Shown here: piece by piece, positions 35,828 to 46,030 of the stretch
Position numbering within the stretch: the first letter of the stretch is position 1
Layout of the letters: each line of letters opens with the position of its first letter
NCBI GenBank assembly: GCA_022575985.1
Contig: JAKSXM010000266.1
Span: 2,418,001 to 2,482,000, forward strand
DNA: 64,000 bases
Direction: 5' to 3'
DNA from: Anagrus nilaparvatae
Lineage: Eukaryota; Arthropoda; Insecta; Hymenoptera; Mymaridae
Translations under genes and position numbers: made by a program
Notes under the pieces: model-generated
Seen by the model: the letters and a program-made list of their open reading frames with translations, nothing else
Database searches by the model: none
What the model was told of the DNA's origin: nothing

Positions 35828-37447
35828 TTAATTTTCCATATATCTTAAACACCATGCTATGGTTTTTTGAATTTTTTGAAGATCAGAAAATTTTTCAAAA
35901 ATGATTTGAACTGTTGAGAACGGAATTTGAATATTGATGACTAAATGGCAAATAGTCTTTGCTTCAGGTATGTCTTGATAGGTTTGTAATAATGATTGCG
36001 GATCAGCTGGCCAGTGATTTTGACTGGACGCAAGCCAGGTTGGCCCTGACCACCATAAGCTTGAGTTTTTTAACTCCAGAAGTGTTGAACCCCGCGATAT
36101 GATGTCTGCAGGATTTTGTTGAGTTGGAACGTGTCTCCAAGAAGCCTCAGCACAACTTTCTTGGATTTCAGCGGTCCTTGTCGCAACAAATGTTTTCCAT
36201 TTGTGTGGTGAACTTTTTATCCATTCAAGCGTTATAGTTGAGTCAGACCAACAGTATATTGCATCAATTTTGCACGTTAACTTTTCTTTTCGCTTTTTTG
36301 CAAGCTGTGCTCCTAAAAGAGCTGCACACAGTTCTAGTTTTGCAATGCTTTGTTTTTTCAAAGGCGCGACCCTTGATTTTGCACACAATAAATTAGTGAC
36401 CCTAATTCCGTTTTTTGCGGAAGTTAGGTATACGCAAGCGCCGTATGCTTTTTCTGACGCATCGCAGAAAACGTGCATTTCAATTAATTCTGCTTGTGGT
36501 TGTAATACATGTCTTTTTATGGTTATTTTGCCCAAATCATTCATTTGTTGACTGTATTGTATCCATTTGGCTTCTAGATCCTTTGGAATCGCGTCATCCC
36601 AATCTAGGTTGGTCCAAAGCTTTTTCATTATTAATTTTGCACAAACTGTAACAGGATTTATGAATCCTAATGGGTCAAAAATTTGTGAAATAGCTGATAA
36701 AATGGTACGTCTAGTGTATGCGGTTTTTTCTTGAGAATGTGAAATAAATTTTAAGTTATCATGAACTGGGTTCCACAATAAACCTAATGTTTTTAAGCCC
36801 TTGTCATCGCTAATTAGCATGGATGTAATATTCTGATTTAAATCTTCTAGAATTGATGGGCAATTAGAAGCCCATTGCCTTAATGGCAAATGGCACTCCT
36901 CAAGGTGTTTGTCTAACGTCTGCTTGATTTGTTTTAACTCATCAATTGAGTTTGCACCTGTGAGCAAATTGTCTACATAAAAATCTTCTTTTATTGCCCT
37001 GTTAACTGATGGATATTGATCTTGTATTAAATCCCCTGCCCTTTGCAAGCATTTAATAGCCAAGTAAGATGTTGCTTTGTAACCATACGTTACTGTATTG
37101 AGTTTATACGTTTGGATATTATTTTGACCTGGTCGTTTCCATAAAATGCATTGAAGATATGAATCTTCCTTGTTTACTAAAATTTGTCTATACATTTGTT
37201 TGATGTCTGCTGATACTACGTAAGGATATAATCGAAACCGATTTAAAATGATAAACAAGTCTTCCTGTAAAGTTGGACCTGTCATTTGTATATCATTTAT
37301 TGAAATTCCCGAACTTGTTGTGGCTGACCCATCAAAAACAACGCGTATTTTTGTGGTCAGACTGCTTGGATTTAATACTATGTGATAAGGCACATAATAA
37401 ATCATTAACTTGATATTTTCGAGAAATGATTCTGTTACCAATGACAT
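35828..37447 (-). pseudogene. pol: BEL/Pao reverse transcriptase and RNase H, catalytic Asp lost
   Basis: A 539-residue open frame. RT motifs in order are: YHIVLNPSSLTTKIRVVFDG, NDIQMTGPTLQ, VVSADIKQMYRQI (motif A Asp present), TYGYKATSYLAIKCLQ, and the catalytic box DFYVDNLLTG, where the usual YVDD second Asp is Asn (codon AAT at 36968-36970, a single G-to-A change). RNase H follows with MHVFCDASEKAYGACVY, KLELCAALLGA, YCWSDSTITLEWI and PADIISRG. The frame is long and clean, so the Asp-to-Asn change could be one of its few inactivating lesions. The start of the domain (37448-37740) lies in other, broken frames. Confidence 0.92.
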
Positions 37448-37746
37448 GTGATTCTGATTGAGGTAATCTTCTAAAAATGTGTCACACGCCTTTTTTAGCG
37501 CTGCATCTTTCTTAAGCCTTCTTTCTAGGGAAATTACTCTTTTTAATGCTGTGCTTCTCGATTCGCCTAAAACCTGCGGTTGCTCTTTTAGGGGTAGAGA
37601 TACCTTGAATCTGCCCTTTACTTACGTTACAGTTTTTTCAAAATGTTTTTCACATGCTACCTCTTCTTTTGAGCGACGTTTTATATTTTGATTGCAAAAT
37701 TTTTCCATTTGATTATATAATTGTTGATTAATGCATATGTTGCAAC

Positions 37747-39509
37747 TTATTTTTTGCTTGCTTTTCTTGTTAACAGATCAACAATCATAGGGTCTCCCTC
37801 TTTTATGAGATCCCAAAAAAGACCATTGCCAATTAACATATCTATAGGACCTGGTTCATTTAATCCAGGATCTGCCAATTTAATGTTTTCTGGTATAAAT
37901 ATTTTATTTTTGTTGATGAGTGAAAGTGGCAGATTTTCTGTGATTTGATTTAATATTAAACAATTGATATCATATTTACTGTTATTGACTCTTGATTGTA
38001 TTGCTACTCTTACCTGTCCAACCTGATTTGTTGCTACAGCATTGATACCCTTAATTTGCATGTTTATTTGCCCTTTTGATAATTTTAGCCGTGAGCATAA
38101 TTCTTCTGTATTCATGTTTGATTGAGAACCACTATCTAGTAATGCTCGACATTTGTGTTTTTTGCCGTTTTTATCAAAAATAAATACTACTACTGTAGAC
38201 AACATCACATTATCGGGTACCATATTTGTGCTATGTGCAACTACCTGCGTAATATCAGTTGAATTTTTATTTTTATCATTATTCTTTTTTTCTGGGTGAA
38301 GCATAGTATTAAGACATTCGTCACATTTTTTACACTTGCTTGCCTTACAATCTTTTTTGCTATGGCCAGACCTTAAACAATTTAAACAGAGTGACCTTGC
38401 TAAAACGGCGTCTCTGTGCGCTGGGACAGACATATAAATAAATGTTGGACACCTAAAGATTGGATGGTAGGTCCCTTCATTGCATAATTTGCAAATTTCC
38501 TGATTCAGTGCTACGTATGTTTGCGATACATTTTGTGGAGCCTTTGATCTCCCCTTATAGTTAGAGATATGGCTATCCCTATTGTTTGAATTACTTTGCG
38601 ATTTTGCAGAACTAACTGCGTTAAGTACCTGACATCTTTCCCTGATAAAGTCTTTTAGGTTATTAAATGTGGGTTTTTCGACTTTGGCAGCCGTTTTTTC
38701 CGATTCATGTCTGGTATAAAAGTCAAACTTGCTACTGACTAAATGAATGATTAAGGTATCCCACTGGTCAGTAGGCTCCTCTAAGCTTTTAAGTGCAGGT
38801 GGCTCGCGGTATCATCCATTATTTTATTTAACGAGTCTGCGGACCCTTTTGTTATTGTTGGCATTTCAAATAAGGCTTTGACATGGGCCCTTGTGATTCC
38901 CTTAACGTCCTGGTACCTTTCAACAATACGCTGCCAAGCAATTGCATAATTAGCTTCGGTGATATCCAGGTGTTGAATAACCTTGAGCGCGTCGTCTTTA
39001 AGGCAACCCTTTAAATGACTAAATTTCTTAACGTCCCTCATTTCTTTGTTGTGAATTAGGGTGAAATATGTATCTCAGAAATTTAGCCACTTGTCCGCTG
39101 ACCCATCGAAAGTAGGTAACGGTATACGTGGTAGCTGATCGTCATAATCATTAATGCGTATATGTTGAATACGCGGTAGTTCGTGTGCTCTATTACCTGG
39201 CGCTTGTACGCCCGCGACCAATGGAGGAGAAAATTCCTGTACTTTTTTACGTCCCTCCCTCAGGGCACTAAAATACGCGTTTTCAAACCCTTTTCTTTCT
39301 ATGTCTTGTTCGGCCAGTCTATCTGGTGCTAGCTCTGACTCGATTTCGGTTTGAATATCATTAAATTCGCTGAGCTTTGGTTCAATTTGCGCGAGCCGGG
39401 CTTGTAATTCAATTAAATCAATGTTTGCGGTCTTTAAAAAATTATTAAAACGCGTAATACTTCCTTTTAGAGCCCCCCTTTTTCGAATATTATTGTCGGC
39501 AAGGACCAT
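37747..39509 (-). pseudogene. gag: BEL/Pao Gag, zinc knuckle and protease (broken)
   Basis: 39509-39075 encodes a Pao-type Gag N-terminus with coiled-coil character (RKRGALKGSITRFNNFL, then ARLAQIEPKLSEF) ending at PRIPLPTFDGSADKW. A break follows, and 39041-38781 continues with FSHLKGCLKDDALKVIQHL, the conserved capsid segment. After another break, 38433-37747 holds a Cys-rich zinc knuckle (LCLNCLRSGHSKKDC, CKKCDEC) and the aspartic protease (CRALLDSGSQSNMNTEELC). At least three stops or frameshifts lie between the pieces. The first ATG at 39509 follows a ~900-bp leader after the primer site. Confidence 0.88.
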
Positions 39510-40420
39510 TGTTATTATTTAATTATAAACTAATTGAAATAATTAATTAGAATTTTTATTTTAGTTTCTAAAAACCGGAATGAGAACTTAAGCCTTCAAT
39601 TTTTACAAAAATCAAGACTTATGTATAAATATTTTAAATGTAATTTTGAATTTAAGAATGATAAAATTTTTATTTATAAAAATATTTACGAAAAAATATA
39701 TAGAAATGATATTCTTAATTTTATGTATAAAATTTTTTATGAAAAAATAATTATATTCAAAAAGTTTTTAAATATTAGATTATTGCCTGTATACATATAT
39801 GATATAATGATATTTTTTATTTTTTATTTATTAGAATTTAAAATTAATGCAAATTTTTAATTTTTGAATTATTTGTGTAGTGATGCTTATAAAAATAATT
39901 AGTTTTCTAATATCATTATAAATTTATGCATAAAGAAGTATTTTAAAATGTGGTAAATTGTACTTGTATTATGTAGAGTGTTCCATATATTTAATCTGTT
40001 GAAATAAATTTTATGCGTCTGCGCGCCCTCAGCTGGTTTCTTACTGTCTTCTTGTGCTTCTTTTTCTTCTTCTTCTTTGCTTTTCCGTATGTAGATGACT
40101 TGCTTTTTTTTCTCTAGCTCTTGGTAACTTTCTCTTTTTACCGCCACTGCCGGCTTCTAAAATTATGAAGTTGCCACGCCCTTGATCTATTACTAATGTA
40201 TTGCGTTGTTTGCGCGCTTTTCACTTTTACCTTTTTTGTGCCCTAATTTTGAAATTTTTTCTTGTTGTTTACTTTGATAATTACTTAAAGTAATTATTTT
40301 TTCTAACTTGTTTTTCGTATGTTTGAACTGACGCCACTTGTTTTTTTTTTGCATGAACAATGGTGTGTTCTTATTGCTTTTTGTTTGCACAAAACACTAA
40401 AAACTGTATTTCCCGGTAAA
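39510..40420. other. BEL/Pao 5' leader
   Basis: AT-rich leader between primer site and Gag on the minus strand. Open frames at 40147-39899 and 40390-40193 are rich in Lys and Glu and not recognised; I treat them as chance frames. Confidence 0.5.
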
Positions 40421-40437
40421 TCCGGCTCGAAGGACCA
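40421..40437 (-). promoter_or_regulatory. BEL/Pao primer binding site (tRNA-Tyr)
   Basis: On the minus strand tggtccttcgagccgga follows the 5' LTR immediately and is complementary to the 3' end of insect tRNA-Tyr including CCA. Confidence 0.88.
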
Positions 40438-40670
40438 TGTAAAATGTTCGATTAGGGTAAAGGTATTTGTGGGTGAAATGAAAGCACGCAATTATTTCTA
40501 CATTACTTTTAATCTAATACCATGAATGAGTGATGTGCTCCATACAGTATATTTATGGTAACTAAACGGCGCCTCTCGCGCTTGAATGATTTCTCTTACT
40601 AAATGACTCATTATAAGAACAACGGTACTTGTCACATACTTCGTTATATGTTATAGTCAAATAACGAACA
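40438..40670 (-). repeat. BEL/Pao 5' LTR (233 bp)
   Basis: Direct copy of 33961-34193, bounded on the right by the duplicated target ttttg (40671-40675). Confidence 0.93.
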
Positions 40671-41501
40671 TTTTGCATTGAGTTTTTCTAATTGTGTTAA
40701 ATCTATTGCCTTACTCCATTGTTCGCCTTCAAACAGTGTTGGGTATAGTATTCCTATGCTAGCCAATCTAATTGCCTGATTTAATGTATTTGTGTTGATT
40801 TTATAGTCCGTTAAACATTCACGAATTTGGTTCAGTATCACATTTAAATTAATTTTAAGCTGCGTATCTTCCATAAATTGGTTTAATTTGTTTAATGCTT
40901 TGTTTATGATTAATGACTGTTTGTTTAAATTTGCTTTTTCCGTATGTAATATCTGTGTTGTATTTCCTATTATTTGGGCAACCAATGTACTGTGATTTAC
41001 GGCCTGTTGGCTCAAATTTACCAATATAGCTTTGTCCTTGTCCTTCAAAATCCCGAAAAGTGCGCGGAATATTTCCCCGACGACAGGGATAGGTGCTCGT
41101 TTAACCCCTTCCTTACTTATTTGGTTCAGAATTTTCTTCAATTCTATATTAACATCATGTAATCTTATTTCTTCTCGTATTAGATCCGGTCCAATACCAC
41201 ACTCTCGTTTTATACTGTCCCATTTACTACAGCATTCTCTGAGTGCTGTAGTGATCCATTCTTGTATTATCTGTCCATTATTGATCAAATGTGATAAATC
41301 GACTTTGTTTACTATATTCCAAGTAGAAGTCTGTACGAAAAGGTGTGCTACTTCTTCAGCGATCATACCAGATGAATTTCGTATTTCCTGAATATGATAA
41401 CCTTTTTCTGCATAAGCCATATTGAATAATATTCTGTAACAGGTTTTTATGTATTTTAGTATATATAATTTATTTTTATCTATTTCTTGGTGCAAATACA
41501 T
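40671..41501 (-). pseudogene. F-type envelope (errantivirus/baculovirus F family), N-terminal half
   Basis: An open frame of about 277 residues runs from 41501 to the BEL/Pao insertion site. After a Tyr/Lys-rich start it reads IRNSSGMIAEEVAHLF and TSTWNIVNKVDLSHL, which resembles the beginning of F2-like subunits. A basic site (residues 130-135, ending KR) is followed by a fusion-peptide-like stretch APIPVVGEIFRALFGIL and a long heptad-rich helix to about residue 240. This is the layout of baculovirus F and errantivirus Env. The reading frame has no internal stop. No recognisable signal peptide is seen at the first ATG, so the true start may be upstream or spliced. No pol gene was seen upstream to the right. 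Confidence 0.75.
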
Positions 41502-42303
41502 ATATTTCTACACATTAAACATACCATTGCTTATTGAAAAAGTGTATGTGTAATATTAATAATATATAACTACTGTCATGCATTTTTGCTAGAAATCCAT
41601 TACCCGTTGACCGCTGCATTTGAATTATTATTTTTATTTCATTATTTTGGATTTATTAAATTTATTACTATGGTTAAATATTTTATTAGTATTGCTTTGT
41701 TAGTTTCTTATGTATATTGTCTCAATATTATAAATTTTTAGTACAATGTATAATTCCTCATTCTTTTCATATTTTAGCATATCTTCGCAATGGTATTTAT
41801 TCCAGACTACATATGTAATGCAAAATATTCTTTATTATTATTATTATTTTTTGTTAATTTTTCTATTATAATGTTTTTATTAATATTCGGATCTCTTCTT
41901 TCTATTAGTAATTTGATTTGTTGTTTAATTCCCGGGATTTTAATATCAAATCTATCGAATTTCATTACCGAGTCAATGTCTTTTGATGTATAAATGTGTA
42001 TTCATTTATTCATTTATTCATAATTATTTGACGGGCTTTTCACCCTTTACAGTTATTTTTCATGCATCCCAAAATTAATAATATAGTACATTTGAAAAAG
42101 GGAGTATATGACTTAGTCAATAGAAAGTATCAGTAATTATAATATAATATACATTCGTTTTTAACAACATTTTAATATATAAAAGCTTTAAATAATATAT
42201 TTCTCATTTAAATTATCAAAATAAATTTTCAATTATAAATTGCATTTAACACAATAACAATTTTAAATTATTTAAGAATAAACATTTTAATTTAAATTAT
42301 AAT
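41502..42303. other. AT-rich region upstream of F-type envelope, no gene recognised
   Basis: A Gag-Pol region would be expected here on the minus strand if this were a complete retroelement, but none is seen. Short T-rich frames only. Confidence 0.5.
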
Positions 42304-42603
42304 TTAATTATCTAAGAAACAACAAGCCAGTATTGAACAAACCATTCCTGCTATATATAAAATTATCAAAATAAGAAAGTGTATTGTTGCATATTTGTCG
42401 TGATTTTGCATATAGCTGATAGGAAAGAAGCTAATATGCTTTTTAGTTTCAAACTTCTCGACCCTATTAATATTCTTTCTACCAATTAGGTTATTGCATT
42501 GAATTTTAACATTTTCTATCTGTTCCGGTGGAAAATATATATGCACTAGGACTATCCTCACGCGCTCCGCGCGTGAGGAGTACGCCTTCACTATTCCGCA
42601 CAT
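42304..42603 (-). CDS. Unrecognised 99-residue open frame with C-terminal membrane segment
   Basis: Not recognised. It reads MCGIVKAYSSRAERV, a polar middle (YFPPEQIENVKIQCNNLIG) and a hydrophobic end (FLILIILYIAGMVCSILACC) before the stop. The segment encoding SSRAERV overlaps a GC-rich hairpin (cacgcgctccgcgcgtg at about 42559). No intron signals or homologues suggest themselves. It could be a decayed N-terminal piece of the neighbouring envelope element or a chance frame. The composition is slightly less AT-rich than the flanks. Confidence 0.2.
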   Translation of the reverse strand: MCGIVKAYSSRAERVRIVLVHIYFPPEQIENVKIQCNNLIGRKNINRVEKFETKKHISFFPISYMQNHDKYATIHFLILIILYIAGMVCSILACCFLDN

Positions 42604-42667
42604 CTCATTAAAAACAAATAAAAAATAAAATTGTTAAATTTATGGACTAAGAATATTTTCGATTTAG

Positions 42668-43572
42668 GAATCTTGGGTGCAGAAGTACCTAAAGACCTTT
42701 GGTGCAGAAGTACCTAAAAACCTATGGTGCAGAAGTCCCTAAAGACCTATGGTGCAGAAGTACCTAAAGACCTTTGGTGCAGAAGTACCTAAAAACCTAT
42801 GGTGCAGAAGTCCCTAAAGACCTATGGTGTAGAAGTACCTAAAGACCTATGGTGCAGAAGTACCTGAACACCTTTGGTGCAGAAGTACCTAAAGTCCAAT
42901 GGTGCAGAAGTACTTACAGACCTTTGGTGCAGAAATACCTGAACACCTTTGGTGCAGAAGTACCTAAAGTCCTATGGTGCAGAAGTACTTACAGACCTTG
43001 GGTGCAGAAATACCTAAAGACCTATGGTGCAGAAGTACCTAAAGACCTATGGTGCAGAAGTACCTAAAGACCTTTGGTGCAGAAGTACCTAAAAACCTAT
43101 GGTGCAGAAGTACTTACAGACCTTTGGTGTATAAATACCTAAAGACCTATGGTGCAGAAGTACCTAAAGTCCTATGGTGTAGAAGTACTTACAGACCTTT
43201 GGTGCAGAAATACCTAAAGACCTATGGTGCAGAAGTACCTGAAGACCTATGGTGCAGAAGTACCTAAACACCTTTGGTGCAGAAATACATAAAGACCTAT
43301 GGTGCAGAAGTCCCTAAAGACCAATGGTGTAGAGGTACCTAAAGACCTATGGTGCAGAAGTACCTAAACACCTTTGGTGCAGAAGTGCCTAAAGTCCTAT
43401 GGTGCAGAAGTACTTACAGACCTTGGGTGCAGAAATACCTAAAGACCTATGGTGCAGAAGTACCTAAAGACCTATGGTGCAGAAGTACCTAAAAACCTTT
43501 GGTGCAGAACTACCTAGGGACAATTGGTGCAGAAGTACCTAGGGACCTATGGTGCAGAAGTCCCTAATGATC
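42668..43572. repeat. 25-bp minisatellite, about 36 tandem units
   Basis: The unit ggtgcagaagtacctaaagacctat repeats head to tail across ~900 bp. Variants occur at tacct/tccct, aaaga/aaaaa/aaaca and cctat/ccttt. Higher-order patterns of two to four units are visible (tacttacaga and aaatacctaaaga types alternate). Two of the frames stay open for up to 72 codons, but the frame is set by the 25-bp period and there is no sign of a gene. Confidence 0.95.
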
Positions 43573-43660
43573 TTTGGCGATCACGTGATATAGCCCTGGT
43601 AATCACATGATAATCACGTGGCGATCACGTGATAACCACGTGGTAACCTGCCTACAGCGG
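43573..43660. promoter_or_regulatory. Cluster of CACGTG palindromes
   Basis: Directly after the minisatellite the sequence holds gatcacgtgat, atcacatgat, atcacgtgg, gatcacgtgat and accacgtggt within about 60 bp: four perfect CACGTG E-box cores and one CACATG variant. They look like degenerate tandem copies of a ~10-20 bp unit. Whether a bHLH factor binds is unknown. Confidence 0.55.
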
Positions 43661-45635
43661 CGATTACATATTTATAGTATAGGTAGATAGGCATGCTGGG
43701 ATGATTCTCTACTGCTTTTGTATGTAATGTGCCTTTAAAAAAAAATAATTATTATTTACTTAGAAAAACTTCCGTTTTGTTATTTTAGGTGTATATGTGT
43801 TATTATTTGATTTATTAGTCTTATTATTTTATTTTTATATATTTTTATACATTTCTTTGTATCGCGAGTTTTAATTTTTAGATCCATGTATATTTATCAT
43901 GATAGATTTTACATAAATTTGACACAATTTGAATAATTATTTTTGACAAAACTAAATAGATGCTATTGTGTTCAGTGTTCCAATATTTAATATTTTATAT
44001 TTTATTATTTTATATTTTAATATTTTGTATTTTATATTTTTATATTTTTATATTTTATATTCTAATATTTAATATTTCTTTATTTATTCCCATCGCGATT
44101 TCTCTCAAAATTTCTCCTCTCTTTTTTTTTATTCCCGTATATTTATTGGGACAGTCATTCCGAAAATTCGACAAATTTTGAATGATTATTCTCAAAAGGA
44201 GACCTAACTTATATTATTTTGTTCAGTGTTCTATTTAGTATTTTATATTTTATATTTTATATTTAATATTCTAATTCTTAATATTTTTTTATTTATTCAC
44301 ATCGTAATTTTTTTTTTTAAATAAATTCTTTAGTAGTCCGAATTCATATTGATTCAAAATATTTTTAATGATATTGTTTATGGCTTTGTAGACACATCGC
44401 CCTTATTTCGTAAAACTGTTTTCTTTGTTTATTTTGTTCATCTTTCAGTATTTTCTGTTTAAATTCTAAATTTTTATAGCCTATATAAATAATTACCTGT
44501 ATACTTTATATCCCAATTTACCCTAGAACTACATTATACTAAATAGTATTCGAACTTCTTTATATTTTAAAGTATGAACTAGTTAGTTTATAGTATTAGT
44601 GATCGTATTCTTGTTTAGTTTTTATTTTTCTTTTATAGAATAGTTTATTATTGGAAACAAAACTTCTTTGTTAGTCTTCTCAATTTAATCTTTAAACAGA
44701 TTTTGAGGAAAATAATACCATTATGTTCAGTATTCCTATGTCTAAACGTATAAGATTTTTAGAAAACTGCAGTATTTTGTTACTGGATGCAATATTTCAT
44801 TCTATGAAATTGCTGCAATCTCCTATTTCAAACAATTTTAACAAGGTTTTACTCGATATCTCTAATCTGATAATAAAATTTTAAATATTTTCTAAAAAAA
44901 AATTTTTAATCAATAAAACTTTTAAAGTCAATAGAAATGTATGTATGATATTTGTTTAGTGTTCAATAATTTGTACTTTAAATTCTAACTGAATTTATTT
45001 TTAATCTTATTTCATATCTTTGTATATGTCAACAAGCTATATTTTTTTTAGTTTCTATATTTTTACTCTAAGATAAATACTACGTATTTAATGAATTATC
45101 TTATGTTTTATATTATGAGCTTAAATTATTTACTCTTATTTATGTATTTTATATCCTATTCTATGGCTATATTCGAGAGAAAAATTTAATTTAAAATTAA
45201 AATAATCAAAAAAAATTTGCATTTCTCTACATTTTAAATGGGTGAATTTCTTAATTAGTGTTATTTTTAAACCGGACTTCAACGAAAATCTTCTAGTGAA
45301 AGAAATATGAAAAAAAAATCACATTTCACTTGCTTTAAAGCTTTTAGTATTACTCTTTTTCTTTTGTTATTTTGTTTCGTGTTTAGCTTACATAGTTTCT
45401 TATTACTTAAAATTCTAATGAAATTCTACAGAATTTATATCAATTTTTTTTACTAAACCCCTGTATCCGAACTAAATAATCGATTAGTACGATTTTTAAA
45501 TATTTATATTCTATGTAATAACATTATATTTTTATTAAGCACTCTTTTGAAATCAGTTTTAAAATTTATTGACCGAAATTGGATTCATTAAGTTAATCTT
45601 CTATTTAAGCTTTTATTAGAAAACTATCCTTAAAA
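43661..45635. other. AT-rich spacer, no gene recognised
   Basis: Contains low-complexity tatttta repeats at about 43980-44070 and 44225-44280. No coding sequence, RNA gene or element end seen. Confidence 0.55.
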
Positions 45636-46030
45636 TTGCCAAAGTTAAAGCACGTAGGTTCGATATTTACAATCATTTCAACTCATGAAAATAGGAAACA
45701 TTGGTCTTCAAGAGACGGAAATACTTTCAATAGGCTATGTCTATGTGAAAAAAATATCTACAAATTTTTTTAGAGGGGAAAAACTACTAAAATTGAGAAA
45801 AGTCAATTCGGCTTTTCTAATTATATCCACGCATGGAAACAGGAAGATTGGTCGTCAAGAGACAGATTTTCTGAAACGCAACAATTGGCTAAAGTCGATT
45901 CCGTATTTGTAATTATTTTAAGTCATGGAAAATATGAAATTTGGTCTGAAATGCCAGAGTTAAACAAAGTAGATTCGGCATTTATCGTTATTTGAACCCA
46001 TGAAATTAAGAAAAATCGGTCATTCAGAGT
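45636..46030. repeat. Four diverged tandem copies of a ~80-150 bp repeat
   Basis: The landmark attggtcttcaagagac (45697), attggtcgtcaagagac (45847), tttggtctgaaatgc (45940) and atcggtcattcagag (46015) is each preceded by a catggaaa/catgaaa and a gattcggc/ttcgat block. Units vary in length, so the repeat is old. Confidence 0.55.

Larger units (their letters stand above)
33961..40670 (-). mobile_element. BEL/Pao LTR retrotransposon, full length, inactive
   Basis: A 6710-bp element on the minus strand: 233-bp LTRs about 96-97 percent identical, a 5-bp target duplication ttttg, a tRNA-Tyr-type primer site next to the right LTR, then Gag, aspartic protease, RT, RNase H and integrase in the order typical of the superfamily. 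It lies inside the F-type envelope gene. The coding region is split among several frames. The RT catalytic box reads YVDN instead of YVDD, so the copy would be defective even if the frames were open. Confidence 0.93.

Noticed and set aside
40193..40491. Small proteins in the BEL/Pao leader
   Set aside because: Overlapping short Lys-rich frames between primer site and Gag with no recognisable domain.
42849..43267. Two 72-residue repeat proteins in the 25-bp minisatellite
   Set aside because: Openness follows from the repeat unit. There is no start context, splice site or flanking coding sequence.
42668..43572. CRISPR-like array
   Set aside because: Units are contiguous head-to-tail repeats with no unique spacers, and the DNA is eukaryotic.
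43960..44181. 73-residue Phe/Ile/Leu-rich frame
   Set aside because: Produced by tatttta simple repeats. A hydrophobic low-complexity artefact rather than a membrane protein.
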